DNA from: JBBRHQ01 sp963738305
GTDB lineage: Bacteria > Actinomycetota > Thermoleophilia > Solirubrobacterales > 70-9
NCBI GenBank assembly: GCA_963738305.1
Contig: CAVTVU010000006.1
Coordinates: forward strand, 62,001 to 126,000
Direction: 5' to 3'
DNA length: 64,000 bases
Below the pieces are notes generated by a model. The model was not told the origin of the DNA, ran no database searches, and saw nothing but the letters and a program-made list of their open reading frames with translations. Numbering within the stretch: position 1 is the stretch's first letter; the number at the start of each line of letters is the position of its first letter. Below, piece after piece: positions 26,542 to 35,457 of this stretch. Position numbers and translations under genes: made by a program.

Positions 26542-28202
26542 TCAGCCGTCGCGCAGGGCCATGATGCCGCCGACACCGCCGACGTACAGCGTCGGCTTCG
26601 ACCGGCGGCCTTCCCGCCACCGAGCACCGAACTTGCTCCCGCTGCCGATGGCGATGCCGGCGTAGTGGTTGTTGAACCGTCCGCCGTAGCCCGCGCGCTG
26701 CTTCCAGATGGTCTCCCCCGTGCGCATGCTGACAGCGGCCCAATTCCAGGGATCCGCGCCCGGCACGGCTGGGTCCTTGGCGTTCTCGAAGGTGTAGAGG
26801 ACTCCGTTGCGGCTGTTTCCCTTGGTGACGACCGACGCGGGCCGCAGCTCGTCGTTGGTCCAGACCTTGCGGCAACCTCTGCCGCCGCGCTCCACGTCGA
26901 TCCGTGCGATTCCCGGGGAGCTGACCAGCCCGAGGTCGCCGCCGATCGGTGTCCCGTCACCGAGCACGTCGTTGAACTTGACGAGGTCGTAGCCTGCGTT
27001 GTTCTCGGCGAACAGGCTGTTGCCGGCTGCGATCAGCGAGTTCTCGTCGGCGCTCGCACCCTGCTCGAAGATCGGGACCTCGCAGACGACGCGCGGGCGT
27101 CGCGGGTGATCGGCCGCCCTGTAGACGACCACGTTCAGCGGATCGGCGTTGTCGGTGATCGCGACGTAGCGGGGGTCGAGTCCCCGGCGGTCGCCGTGGC
27201 CGCGACCCCGGTAATGCCCGTGATGTCGATGGGTACGACTTGGAACCATCAGGGTCGGGGTCGTGCCGCTGCCGGCGTTGATCTGCCCGGTCTTCATCAC
27301 CCCGGTGTTCTGATAGCCGGAGCGCCAGATGATCTGGGGCTTCAGGTCCCGTCCCGCCCGCAACTTGTAGAGCGCCTTGTCGCTGACGATGTAGGCGCCG
27401 TCGCGGGCGATCGCGAAGGAGTTCTCGATCTCCTCCCCCAGCACGATCGAGCCGCAGCGCCCGGTCGACGGGTCGAGCACGCCGATCGTTCCCTTCTGGC
27501 GGCCGACGAACCAGAATCGACCGCGGTAGTCCGGCAGCACCGAGGGCATCCGCTCGTCCGGCTGCAGGCACGGCGTCGGGTCGTAACTGGCGCGGACCTC
27601 GAAGGCCGGCTGACCGCCGTCGGTCGTCTCGCCCACCACGAGGATGCGGCGGTCCGAGGTCGCGATCACGGCCTGGTCTCGGTTGTCGAGGTAGAAATAG
27701 GCGCCGCCGGTGGTGTTCAGCGCCGGGTTGGTGCCCGCCGGAGGGGGCACGTAGGGAAGCTGCATGAAGGCAAGCACGTCGAGGGTGTCGGGATCGAGCA
27801 TGTAGAGCCCCGGGCCGTTCGGCAGGTCCGTGCAGGAGCCGACCAGCCGACCCTTGCGATCGAACGTGAGGGTGATGCAGTCCCGCTTGATCGCGGTCGA
27901 GAAGACCTGCGGGTTGCGCCCAAGGGGGCCCGGTACTCGGTGTAGTCGTCCGTCATCCAGGTGTCGTTGTGGACGTTGCTGACCGGGTTGTCAGCCATCC
28001 CCGGGTTCTGCGGCGCCTTCCACCAAGTGGTCGGGAAGGGGTCGGGCACGGCCGGGTTGCCGACGTAGGACGGGGTCGAGGGAGCCGGACCGGAGTTGAC
28101 CAGCGGCACCGCCGGCATCACCACGGCGCCTGCGGAGACCGGAGCCACCAGAACCAGCGCCAAACCCGTCACTGCGGCCGCCAATGCCTTCATCGTCCGC
28201 AC
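26542..28202 (-). CDS. Secreted beta-propeller-like protein of unknown function, one apparent frameshift
   Basis: A secreted protein of about 553 residues. The signal peptide is MKALAAAVTGLALVLVAPVSAGA (quoted in part; ATG at 28193, or GTG at 28202). The body has many short strand repeats such as YVGNPAVPDPFPTTWWKAP, MLDPDTLDVLAFMQLPYVP, TIGVLDPSTGRCGSIVLGEE and WNWAAVSMRTGETIWKQRA, consistent with a PQQ/WD-type propeller. A single-base slip near 27929 breaks the frame between DDYTEYR and RNPQVFSTAIK; codon use continues normally on both sides. A quinoprotein or lactonase-like sensor role is possible but not shown. I do not recognise a named family. Confidence 0.6.
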
Positions 28203-28231
28203 CCTAGCCGCACTCGCCCTGCGGGCGCAAC

Positions 28232-28663
28232 TTAGCGCCCGCTGGAGCCGAAGCCGCCGTCACCGCGAGCCGATTCGGCCAGCACTTGGACCTCGAGGGG
28301 CTCGGCGGCCGCCACCGGCGCAAGCACGAGCTGGGCGATGCGGTCGCCCGGCTTGACCCGGTAGACCTCGGCCGGGTCGGTGTTGAGGAGCAGGACACGG
28401 ATCTCGCCGCGGTAGCCGGAATCGATCAGGCCCGGCGAGTTGACCAGCGCGATCCCGTGCTCGCGGGCGAGCCCCGACCTCGGCAGGACGAGCCCGGCGT
28501 GACCCTCCGGGACCTCCACCGAGACACCGGTGCCGACGCTCCAGCGCTCCCCGGGGCCGAGATGGGCGGGCTCGCAGGCGTAGAGGTCGAGGCCGGCGTC
28601 GCCATCGTGGGCGCGCCTGGGCACGATCGCCTCCTCGCGCATTCGGAGGAAACGCAGCTCCAT
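28232..28663 (-). CDS. dut: Deoxyuridine 5-prime-triphosphate nucleotidohydrolase (dUTPase)
   Basis: A 143-residue trimeric dUTPase that hydrolyses dUTP to dUMP and pyrophosphate. All five motifs are visible in order: HDGDAGLDL, LPRSGLARE, GLIDSGYRGEIRV (uracil pocket and catalytic Asp), GDRIAQLVLAP and the flexible C-terminal GDGGFGSSG. The length is normal. ATG start at 28663. It lies 11 bases downstream of hflX on the same strand, so the two are probably cotranscribed. Confidence 0.96.
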   Translation of the reverse strand: MELRFLRMREEAIVPRRAHDGDAGLDLYACEPAHLGPGERWSVGTGVSVEVPEGHAGLVLPRSGLAREHGIALVNSPGLIDSGYRGEIRVLLLNTDPAEVYRVKPGDRIAQLVLAPVAAAEPLEVQVLAESARGDGGFGSSGR

Positions 28664-28674
28664 GGCGCGAGACT

Positions 28675-30009
28675 CTACTCGCGGTCCTGCGCAGCGGCGC
28701 CGTTCGCCGCGAGGTCGGCGAAACGGTGCAGCTCAGAGGCCGGGACCCTGGCGCGGACCAGGACCCCGTCGCCGCGTTCGACCCGCTCCAGGTCGCCGGC
28801 CAGCTCGTGCAACTGGTGAAGCCGGGCTCCCTCCGAGTAGGGGATCAGCAGCTCAACCGGCCGCAGGGTGTCCTCGAACGCAGCCTCGATCCGCTCGCGC
28901 AAGCCCGCGACTCCCTCTCCGGTGAGGGCGGAGACGAGGACCGCCTCGGGATGGCGGATCAGCGCCTCGCGCCGCGAGTCTTCGTCGAGCAGGTCGGCCT
29001 TGTTGAGGACCACCAGGCGAGGCTTCTCGCCGGCGCCGATCTCCTCCAGGACCTCGTCCACCGCCCGCATGTCCGCGACCAGACGCTCCTCCGGCGCAGC
29101 CGCGTCGACCACGTGGAGGAGCAGGTCGGAGAGGACGGTCTCCTCGAGGGTCGCCTTGAACGCCTCGACGAGCTGGTGCGGGAGCTTCTCGATGAATCCG
29201 ACGGTGTCGGTGAGCAGGTAGGTGCGACCGGACTGCTCGAAGCTGCGGGTCGTCGGGTCGAGGGTGTGGAAGAGCCTGTCGCCGATCCCTACCTCGGCGC
29301 CGGTCACGGCCCTGAGCAGGGTCGACTTGCCGGCGTTCGTGTAGCCGGCAAGGGCGACCCGCGGGATCGAGGCCCGCTCGCGGCGTGCCCGCATCACCTC
29401 CCGGTTGCGCTCGGTGCGTGCCAGCCTGCCCCGCAGGGCGGCGATCCGGTCGCGGGCGAGGCGGCGGTCGGTCTCGATCTGCGACTCCCCCGGTCCGCGG
29501 GTGCCGATGCCGCCGCCGAGGCGCTCGAGGTGCGTCCACAGGCCGCGCATCCGCGCCAGGTTGTATTCGAGCTGGGCCAGCTCGACCTGAAGCTTGCCCT
29601 CCGCCGAGTGGGCGTGGTCGGCGAAGATGTCGAGGATCACCGCGGTGCGGTCGATCACCGGGACCCCGAGCGCAGCCTCGAGGTTGCGCTCCTGGCGCGG
29701 CGCCAGCTCGTCGTCGCAGGCGACCAGGTTGGCGTCGCAGGCTGCGATCGCCGCCTTCAGCTCGGCCAGCTTTCCCCTGCCCAGGTAGCGGTCGGGGTCG
29801 GGTTCGGCCCGTTGCTGGACCATCTCGCCGGCGGTGGCGACGCCGGCGGTCCGCAGCAGCTCCTTCAGCTCGGCGAGCGGGTCGCCGTCTTCGCGCCCGT
29901 CGACGATGCCTATCGCCAGCGCCCGCTGGCGCGCCCGGGGGTTGGACACACCGGCCCCGTTGGCGCCTCCGCGCGTCTCGGTCAGCCGGCCGTTTCTCGA
30001 TCTCTGCAC
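28675..30009 (-). CDS. hflX: GTPase HflX (ribosome-associated)
   Basis: A 444-residue HflX GTPase. The N-terminal HflX domain (GRGKLAELKAAIAACD, then VIDRTAVILDIFADHAHS) is followed by a coiled region with GGGIGTRGPGESQIETDRR. The G domain has AGYTNAGKSTLL (G1), TLDPTTRSF (switch I), DTVGFIEKLP (G3), NKADLL (G4) and SALTGEG (G5). HflX splits stalled 70S ribosomes, especially under heat stress. The start at 30009 adds about 20 extra residues before the conserved region; a later start is possible. It belongs to the miaA-hflX neighbourhood, though dapF and several others intervene here. Confidence 0.95.
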   Translation of the reverse strand: MQRSRNGRLTETRGGANGAGVSNPRARQRALAIGIVDGREDGDPLAELKELLRTAGVATAGEMVQQRAEPDPDRYLGRGKLAELKAAIAACDANLVACDDELAPRQERNLEAALGVPVIDRTAVILDIFADHAHSAEGKLQVELAQLEYNLARMRGLWTHLERLGGGIGTRGPGESQIETDRRLARDRIAALRGRLARTERNREVMRARRERASIPRVALAGYTNAGKSTLLRAVTGAEVGIGDRLFHTLDPTTRSFEQSGRTYLLTDTVGFIEKLPHQLVEAFKATLEETVLSDLLLHVVDAAAPEERLVADMRAVDEVLEEIGAGEKPRLVVLNKADLLDEDSRREALIRHPEAVLVSALTGEGVAGLRERIEAAFEDTLRPVELLIPYSEGARLHQLHELAGDLERVERGDGVLVRARVPASELHRFADLAANGAAAQDRE

Positions 30010-30055
30010 TCGAATCGATTGTACGGAGGGTGGCGCCCGTCATAGACTTGCGCCG

Positions 30056-31041
30056 ATGAAGGTCTTCGTGACCGGTGGGACCGGGTTCATCGGCGAGCAC
30101 GTCGTCCGCAGGCTGCTCGAGCGCGGCGACGAGGTCGTATGCCTGGCTCGCAACCGCGAGAAGGGCCGCAGGCTGGAATCGCTGGGTGCGACCTTGGCGG
30201 AGGGCGACCTCGCCGACGGAACGGCGATCAAGGCCGGGATGCAGGGCGCCGACGCGGTCGTCCACGGCGCCGCCATGTACGAGGTCGGGATCCCGAAGAG
30301 CGAGCACGCGGCGATGTACGAGGCCAACGTCCTCGGCACCGAGACCGTGCTGCGCGCGGCACTCGAGGAGAAGGTCCCGAAGGTCGTCTACGTCTCGACG
30401 GTCGCGGCTTTCGGGGACACCCACGGCGAGGTGGTCGACGAGACCTACGAGCACCCCGGGACCGAGTTCACCTCCTACTACGAGGAGACGAAATACCGAG
30501 CGCACCAGGTCGGCCAAGCGGCTGATCGCCGAGGAGGGCCTGCCCTGCGTGATCGTCCAGCCGGGCGGCGTCTACGGCCCCGGGGACCACTCTGCCCTCG
30601 GCCACACCATCAACCAGTTCGTCGACGGCAAGCTGCCGATGCTCCCGTTCCCCGACCTCGGCATGAACCTGGTTCACGTCGACGACGTCGCCGCGGGGGT
30701 GTTGCTGGCGCTCGACAAGGGAAAACCGGGAGAGTCCTACGTGCTCGGCGGGCCAGATCACGACCATGCGCGAGGCGGTCGAGACCGTCGGCCGCCTCGC
30801 CGGTCGCAAGCCGCCGCGGATGACTATGCCTACCGGCCTGCTGAAGCTGCTGACCCCGATCGGGCCGCTGGTCGGCAAGCTGATGGGCCAGCCCCCGAAC
30901 CTGGCGGAGCTGATCAGCTCCGCCGACGGGGTCACCTTCTGGGCCCGCCACGACAAGGCGACGGAGGAGCTCGGCTACTCGCCGCGGGGCCTCGAGCCGG
31001 GCCTGCGGGAGACCCTCGCGGCCGAGGGGAAGCTCGGCTAG
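30056..31041 (+). CDS. NAD-dependent epimerase/dehydratase family protein, two apparent frameshifts
   Basis: An extended SDR of about 328 residues. MKVFVTGGTGFIGEHVVRRL is the nucleotide motif, VVYVSTVAAFGDT and SYYEETKYRAH the active-site Ser, Tyr and Lys. The frame slips near 30510 (one extra base restores AKRLIAEEGLPCVIVQPGG) and again near 30760 (one base restores ITTMREAVETVGRLAGRK). Each segment matches the family in order (VQPGGVYGPGDHS, NLVHVDDVAAGVLLAL, TEELGYSPRGLEPGL), so the gene is most likely intact in the organism. The substrate is unknown; it resembles the hopanoid-associated or dihydroflavonol-reductase-like group. Confidence 0.75.
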
Positions 31042-31045
31042 CCGC

Positions 31046-31880
31046 TTGCGGCTGATCGACGTAGAGCACCTGGGCAGGTCCCGGGTGATCGGGTGCTGGG
31101 AGGTCGACGGGGTCCTCATCGACCCGGGGCCGGAGTCGTCGCTCGCGAACGCTGCTGGAGGCGATCGGCGGACGAGCAGCCGCGGGCGCTGCTCCTCACC
31201 CACATCCACCTCGACCACGCCGGCGCCGACCGGGGCGCTGGTCCGCCGCTGGCCCGACCTGCCGGTCTACGTCCACGAGCGCGGCGCCCCCCACCTCGCC
31301 GACCCCTCGAAGCTGCTCGCCAGCGCCTCGCGCCTCTACGGGGAGCGGATGGGCGAGCTCTGGGGCGAGATCGTCCCGGTGCCCCGAGGGAACCTCAGGC
31401 CGCTGGCCGGCGGCGAGGCGGTGCTCGGCTTCCGGGTCGCCTACACCCCCGGCCACGCCTCCCACCACGTCTGCTTCCTGCACGAGGCCGGCGGCCGGGC
31501 CTTCGTCGGCGACGTCGGCGCAACCCGGATCCCGCCCGCCAACCTGGTCCTCCCTCCCACCCCGCCGCCGGACATCGACCTCGAGGCCTGGGAGCGCTCG
31601 CTCGACCGATCTGCGAGTGGCGGCCCACCTCGCTGGGGATCACCCACTTCGGCGCGATCGAGGACCCGGTCGGGCACATCGAGGAGCGTGCGCCGGCGAT
31701 CTGCGCGAGCTGGGACAGCGGGCCCGCGAGCTCGACGCGGACGGCTATGAGCTCGAGCTGCGCCGCGAGATCAGCGAGCGAATGGGCGAAGCCGAGGCCG
31801 AGGCCCTGCTCCAGGCGGTCCCGCCCGAGCAGCAGTGGGCCGGCCTGGACCGCTACTGGAGCAAGCGCGCCGAGCGCTGA
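31046..31880 (+). CDS. Metallo-beta-lactamase-fold hydrolase, about four apparent frameshifts
   Basis: A metal-dependent hydrolase starting at TTG (RLIDVEHLGRSRVIGCW, then VLIDPGPESS). The metal motif LLLTHIHLDHAGA follows, then VAYTPGHASHHVCFL and AFVGDVGATRIPP, and the C-terminal helices ISERMGEAEAEALLQAV and WAGLDRYWSKRAER. The frame changes near 31150, 31225, 31610 and 31700, yet the family order is preserved, so indel errors are likelier than decay. It lies 4 bases after the epimerase and is probably cotranscribed. It resembles the MBL group with a C-terminal winged-helix-like tail; the substrate is unknown. Confidence 0.7.
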
Positions 31881-31926
31881 GGGCTGGGGCCGTCGTGCCA
31901 ACCCCCCGAGCCGCCCGGGACGCCAG

Positions 31927-33101
31927 TCAGGAAGCCAGGTGTTCCCGCATCCGCTCGACCGCCTCTGCGATCGCCTCGTCGGAGGTGGTCAGGGAGATCC
32001 GGAAGAAGCCCTCGCCTCCCGCCCCGTACATCGAGCCGGGCGAGATCACCACCGCCGCCTCCTCCAGCACCAGCTCGGCGAACGAGGTCGAGGTGTGGCC
32101 CGGCGGGGACCGGGGCCCAGACGTAGATCGTCCCCTTCGGGGCCTCGGCCTCGACGCCGATGTCGCGCAGCATCCCGACGACCAGGTCGCGGCGACGGGC
32201 GTAGGTCTCGTTCATCCGCTCCAGCGGCCCCGACGGGCCCAGCAGCGCCGCCGCCCCGGCCAGCTGGATCGCGTCGAAGAGGCCGGAGTCGACGTTGCGT
32301 CTTCAGCCGCCAGTAGGCGCCGATCGCCTCGGCGTTGCCGAGGATCGCGGCGCAGCGCCAGCCGGTCATGTTGAAGCCCTTCGAGAGCGAGAAGACCTCG
32401 ACCCCGACCTCCCGGGCCCCGGGCGTGGCGAGGAAGCTGGGTGCGACGTAGCCGTCGTAGGTCGTCTCCGAGTAGGCGTTGTCGTGGACGACGAGGATCT
32501 CGTGCTCGCGCGCGAAGGAGACGACCAGCTCGAAGAAGCCCTCGGGGACGACGGCCCCGGTCGGGTTGTTGGGGTAGTTGAGGAACATCAGGCGCGCCTT
32601 GGAGGCCATCTCCGGGGCCACCGCGGTCAGGTCCGGCGTGAATCCCAGGTCGGGCAGCAGCGGCAGCGGCTCGACTGTCGCGCCGGCCAGGATCGGCCCG
32701 CCCGTGTAGACCGGGTAGCCGGGATCAGCGGCAAGGGCGACGTCACCGGGATCGAGGAAGGCGAAGCAGAGGTTGTAGATGCACTCCTTGGCCCCGATCG
32801 CCGGGATCACTTCGCTCTCGGGGTCGATCTCGACCCCGAAGCGCTCGCCGTAGAAGGTCGAGAAGGCCTCGCGGAACTCCGGCCGCCCGCGGTTGCTGGG
32901 GTACTTCTGGTTGGCGTTCTCGGCCACCGCATCCTGCATCGCCTTGACGATGTGGGGATAGGTCGGTTGGTCGGGGTCGCCGATCCCAAGGCTGATCACG
33001 TCGATCCCGGCCTCGCGCTTCTCGGCGATAAGGCGCTCGAGCTCGGCGAACATGTAGGGCGGCATCGCCTCCAGCCGCTTCGATGGGTCGGTCAGCGCCA
33101 A
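31927..33101 (-). CDS. dapL: LL-diaminopimelate aminotransferase-like PLP enzyme, two apparent frameshifts
   Basis: A fold-type I aminotransferase of about 391 residues. VISLGIGDPDQPTYPHIVKA and KYPSNRGRPEFREAF are near the front, MFLNYPNNPTGAV gives the substrate Asn, DNAYSETTYDG the Asp/Tyr pair, and FSLSKGFNMTGWRCA the PLP Lys. Single-base slips near 32300 and 32105 separate the C-terminal parts NVDSGLFDAIQLAG, TIYVWAPVPAG and ISPGSMYGAGGEGFFRISL. The N-terminus resembles LL-DAP aminotransferase (DapL). Its place beside dapF and in a genome segment with dapA and dapB supports that role, though other alanine/aspartate aminotransferases look similar. Confidence 0.72.
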
Positions 33102-33140
33102 GGGATCTCCTGCAAATTCTGGGGATTGAAGCGCGAAAGC

Positions 33141-33674
33141 CTACGCGTCGCCCGGGTCGAGCCGCTTCGAGAAGCCGATCGTGCGCAGGTCGTAGCGCTC
33201 CACGTAGTGATCCTCGCCGTTCTCTGACCACCCGTAACGGCGGTAGAAGGCGATCGCCGGGGCTCCAACCGGGGTCCGCAGCCTGCCGGAGGTGTAGCTG
33301 CGGCGCCGCATCTCATCCTCGGCGAGCTCGAGCAGGGCAGCGGCGATCCCCTCCCGCCAGCGATCGGGGTGCACGAACAAGGCTCCCAGATGCCCGGTCG
33401 TGCGGCTCGGTTGGCCTTCCTCGGCTCCCGCCGCACGCAGGCAGGTGAAGCCGACCATCCTGCCGCCCTGCTCGTAGGCGCCGACGCCCCAACGGTCGGG
33501 CTCGGCAAGAATCTCCGCGTAATGGGCGAGCTCGGCCTCCTCGTCCGCCGGTTGCCATCCCTCCCGCATCCACTCGAGGTAGGTGCGATCGGTCGCCGCG
33601 GTGACAGACGCGCAATCCGCCGCGTGCTCGGCGGAGAGCTCTCGCAGCGACAGATCTGACGGCAGACGGCTCAA
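33141..33674 (-). CDS. GNAT-family N-acetyltransferase
   Basis: A 177-residue acetyltransferase. VGFTCLRAAGAEEG is strand 4, HLGALFVHPDRWREGIAAAL motif A with the acetyl-CoA loop (R-x-G-I-A), and PAIAFYRRYGWSENG motif B near the C-terminus. ATG at 33674 overlapping the dapF stop by 4 bases (ATGA), hence coupled to it. The acceptor is unknown. DapF coupling hints at amino-acid metabolism but proves nothing. Confidence 0.85.
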   Translation of the reverse strand: MSRLPSDLSLRELSAEHAADCASVTAATDRTYLEWMREGWQPADEEAELAHYAEILAEPDRWGVGAYEQGGRMVGFTCLRAAGAEEGQPSRTTGHLGALFVHPDRWREGIAAALLELAEDEMRRRSYTSGRLRTPVGAPAIAFYRRYGWSENGEDHYVERYDLRTIGFSKRLDPGDA

Positions 33675-34513
33675 GGAAGCTCAGCGAGCGCCGCCATGAG
33701 GTCCGTGGAGAACTCCCCGGAGAAGACCGGCTCGGCCCAGCCGCTGAGGCGGACCTCCAGGTCCGGAGAAATCTCAACCTCGAGCTCGCCGCCATCGAGC
33801 TCGACCGTGATCGGGCTGGGCGCGCCATTCAGGAAGGCGGCGATCGCCGCGCCGCTGGCGCCCGTTCCCGAGGAGAGGGTCTCCCCCACCCCGCGCTCGA
33901 ATATCCGTGCCCTGATGCGGCTGCCCTCGGCCGCGAAGAAGGAGACGTTGGTACGGCTCGGGAACAGCTCGCTGACCTCGATCTCGGGGCCGATCGAAAT
34001 GAGATCGAGCTCCTCCAGCCCCTCAGGTACCTCGATCGCGCACTGGGGATTGCCGATCGAGACGTGCTGGAAAGCCCAGTCGCGACCCGCCGCCGTCACC
34101 GTCCCGGTGCCGTCGGCGCCGCCCGAGGGGAAGTCGTCGGAGGCGGTCGCGGCACGGCCCATCGCGACGCTCGCGGTCCGGTCGTCGATCACCTCAGGAG
34201 TCACCGGGCCGGCCGGAGTCCCGATCGAGAAACTCCGTCCCGGCGCCCAGCCGTTCCGGTGCAGGTAGAGGACCGCCTCCCGCACCCCGTTGCCAGAGAG
34301 CTCGGCCTCGGAGCCGTCGGGGTTGAAGATGCGCAGGTCGGCGACGAGGTCCGGGTCTGGGGTCGGCGCCAGCAGCAGGATCCCGTCCGAGCCGACCCCG
34401 AAATGAGGGTCGCAGATGCGCCTGATCCGCTCCGGCGAGAGCTCCCAGGGCAGGCTCGGCGCCCCGAAGATCAGGTAGTCGTTGCCGAGGGCCTGCCACT
34501 TCTCGAAGCGCAC
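33671..34513 (-). CDS. dapF: Diaminopimelate-epimerase homologue with Ser in place of both catalytic Cys
   Basis: A 280-residue DapF-fold protein of normal length. Substrate-binding features are kept: WQALGNDYL, FGVGSDGILLL, NPDGSEAELSGNG, SIGNPQCAIEV, RTNVSFF and ERGVGETLSSGTGASG. In the epimerase family the two-base mechanism uses Cys in the blocks E/C-GNG and L-x-C-GTG. Here they are Ser73 (codon TCT) and Ser215 (codon TCG). The frame is intact and the region shows no indels, so a consensus error at both places is unlikely. Either a Ser-based epimerase or a changed function is possible. Its stop overlaps the GNAT start, and miaA lies 9 bases upstream. Confidence 0.85.
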   Translation of the reverse strand: MRFEKWQALGNDYLIFGAPSLPWELSPERIRRICDPHFGVGSDGILLLAPTPDPDLVADLRIFNPDGSEAELSGNGVREAVLYLHRNGWAPGRSFSIGTPAGPVTPEVIDDRTASVAMGRAATASDDFPSGGADGTGTVTAAGRDWAFQHVSIGNPQCAIEVPEGLEELDLISIGPEIEVSELFPSRTNVSFFAAEGSRIRARIFERGVGETLSSGTGASGAAIAAFLNGAPSPITVELDGGELEVEISPDLEVRLSGWAEPVFSGEFSTDLMAALAELP

Positions 34514-34522
34514 CTGCCGAGG

Positions 34523-35449
34523 CTACAACGCGCCAGCGCGGAGGACGGCGACGATCTGGGCCGCCACGTCGCCGTCGCTGCGACGGCTGCGATCGAAGAG
34601 CCTCACCCCCTCCATCCGCCGCATCCAGGTCATCTGGCGCCTGGCGTAGCGGCGGTGGAGGGCTTTGACCGCGGCGTGATCGCCGTCGATCAGCTCCCGG
34701 AATCCGAGCGCCGCGGAGGCGGTGCGGGAGGCGCCGGCGCGTTGGGCCGCCCGCGCCTCGTCAACGGCGCCATCGGCGATCATCCGATCGACGCGCGCAT
34801 CGATCCTTGCGGCCAGCTCCTCGGGGTCGAGGACGATGCCCGCCAGCAGAGTCGGGTGGCGCAACGAAGCAGTCCATAGCTCGCCGCCGCCCTCGCTGTT
34901 GGGCGCCGGCTCCAACCCGGAGCGCTCCAGCTCGAGCGTGCGCGCGATTCGCTTGCGATCACGGGGGTGGATGCCGGAGGCGAGTGGCGGCGAGATCTCG
35001 GCGTGGAGCGCCGCCGCTCCGCGCTCGGCCAGCTCGCGCTCGACCTGCGCGCGAACCTCCTCGGTGACGGGCGGACGCAGCTCGATCTCGCTCAACGCCG
35101 CACGCAGGTAGAGCCCTGTGCCGCCGACCACGATCGGGCGCCGCCCCAACTTCAGCAGGGAGTCGATCTCCCCGCGGGCGAGGCCGGCGAAGCGCCCCGC
35201 GCTGAACTCCTGCTTTACCGGCACGAAGCCCACCAGCCTGTGCTCGAGCCGCAACCGCTCCTCGGCGCTCGCCGCCCCACTCAAGACCTCCAGCCCCTCG
35301 TAGACCTGGATCGAGTCACAGTTGACGGCGACCGGGTCCTCGCCACGCTCGCGCAGAGCCTCGGCCAGCTCGATCGCGATCCCGGTCTTACCGGCCGCGG
35401 TGGGCCCGAAGATCGCGACCGTCTCAACGTCGGTCGGCGGCCCGGTCAC
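34523..35449 (-). CDS. miaA: tRNA dimethylallyltransferase
   Basis: A 308-residue MiaA that adds a dimethylallyl group to A37 of tRNAs reading UNN codons. AIFGPTAAGKTGIAIELAE is the P-loop, VNCDSIQVYEGLEVLSG the catalytic Asp region, RPIVVGGTGLYLRA and HPRDRKRIARTLEL the tRNA-contact region, and RRYARRQMTWMRR the C-terminal signature. GTG/ATG start at 35449 just 8 bases after miaB. The product is the substrate for MiaB, so the pair acts in sequence. Confidence 0.96.
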   Translation of the reverse strand: MTGPPTDVETVAIFGPTAAGKTGIAIELAEALRERGEDPVAVNCDSIQVYEGLEVLSGAASAEERLRLEHRLVGFVPVKQEFSAGRFAGLARGEIDSLLKLGRRPIVVGGTGLYLRAALSEIELRPPVTEEVRAQVERELAERGAAALHAEISPPLASGIHPRDRKRIARTLELERSGLEPAPNSEGGGELWTASLRHPTLLAGIVLDPEELAARIDARVDRMIADGAVDEARAAQRAGASRTASAALGFRELIDGDHAAVKALHRRYARRQMTWMRRMEGVRLFDRSRRSDGDVAAQIVAVLRAGAL

Positions 35450-35457
35450 GGCGATCC

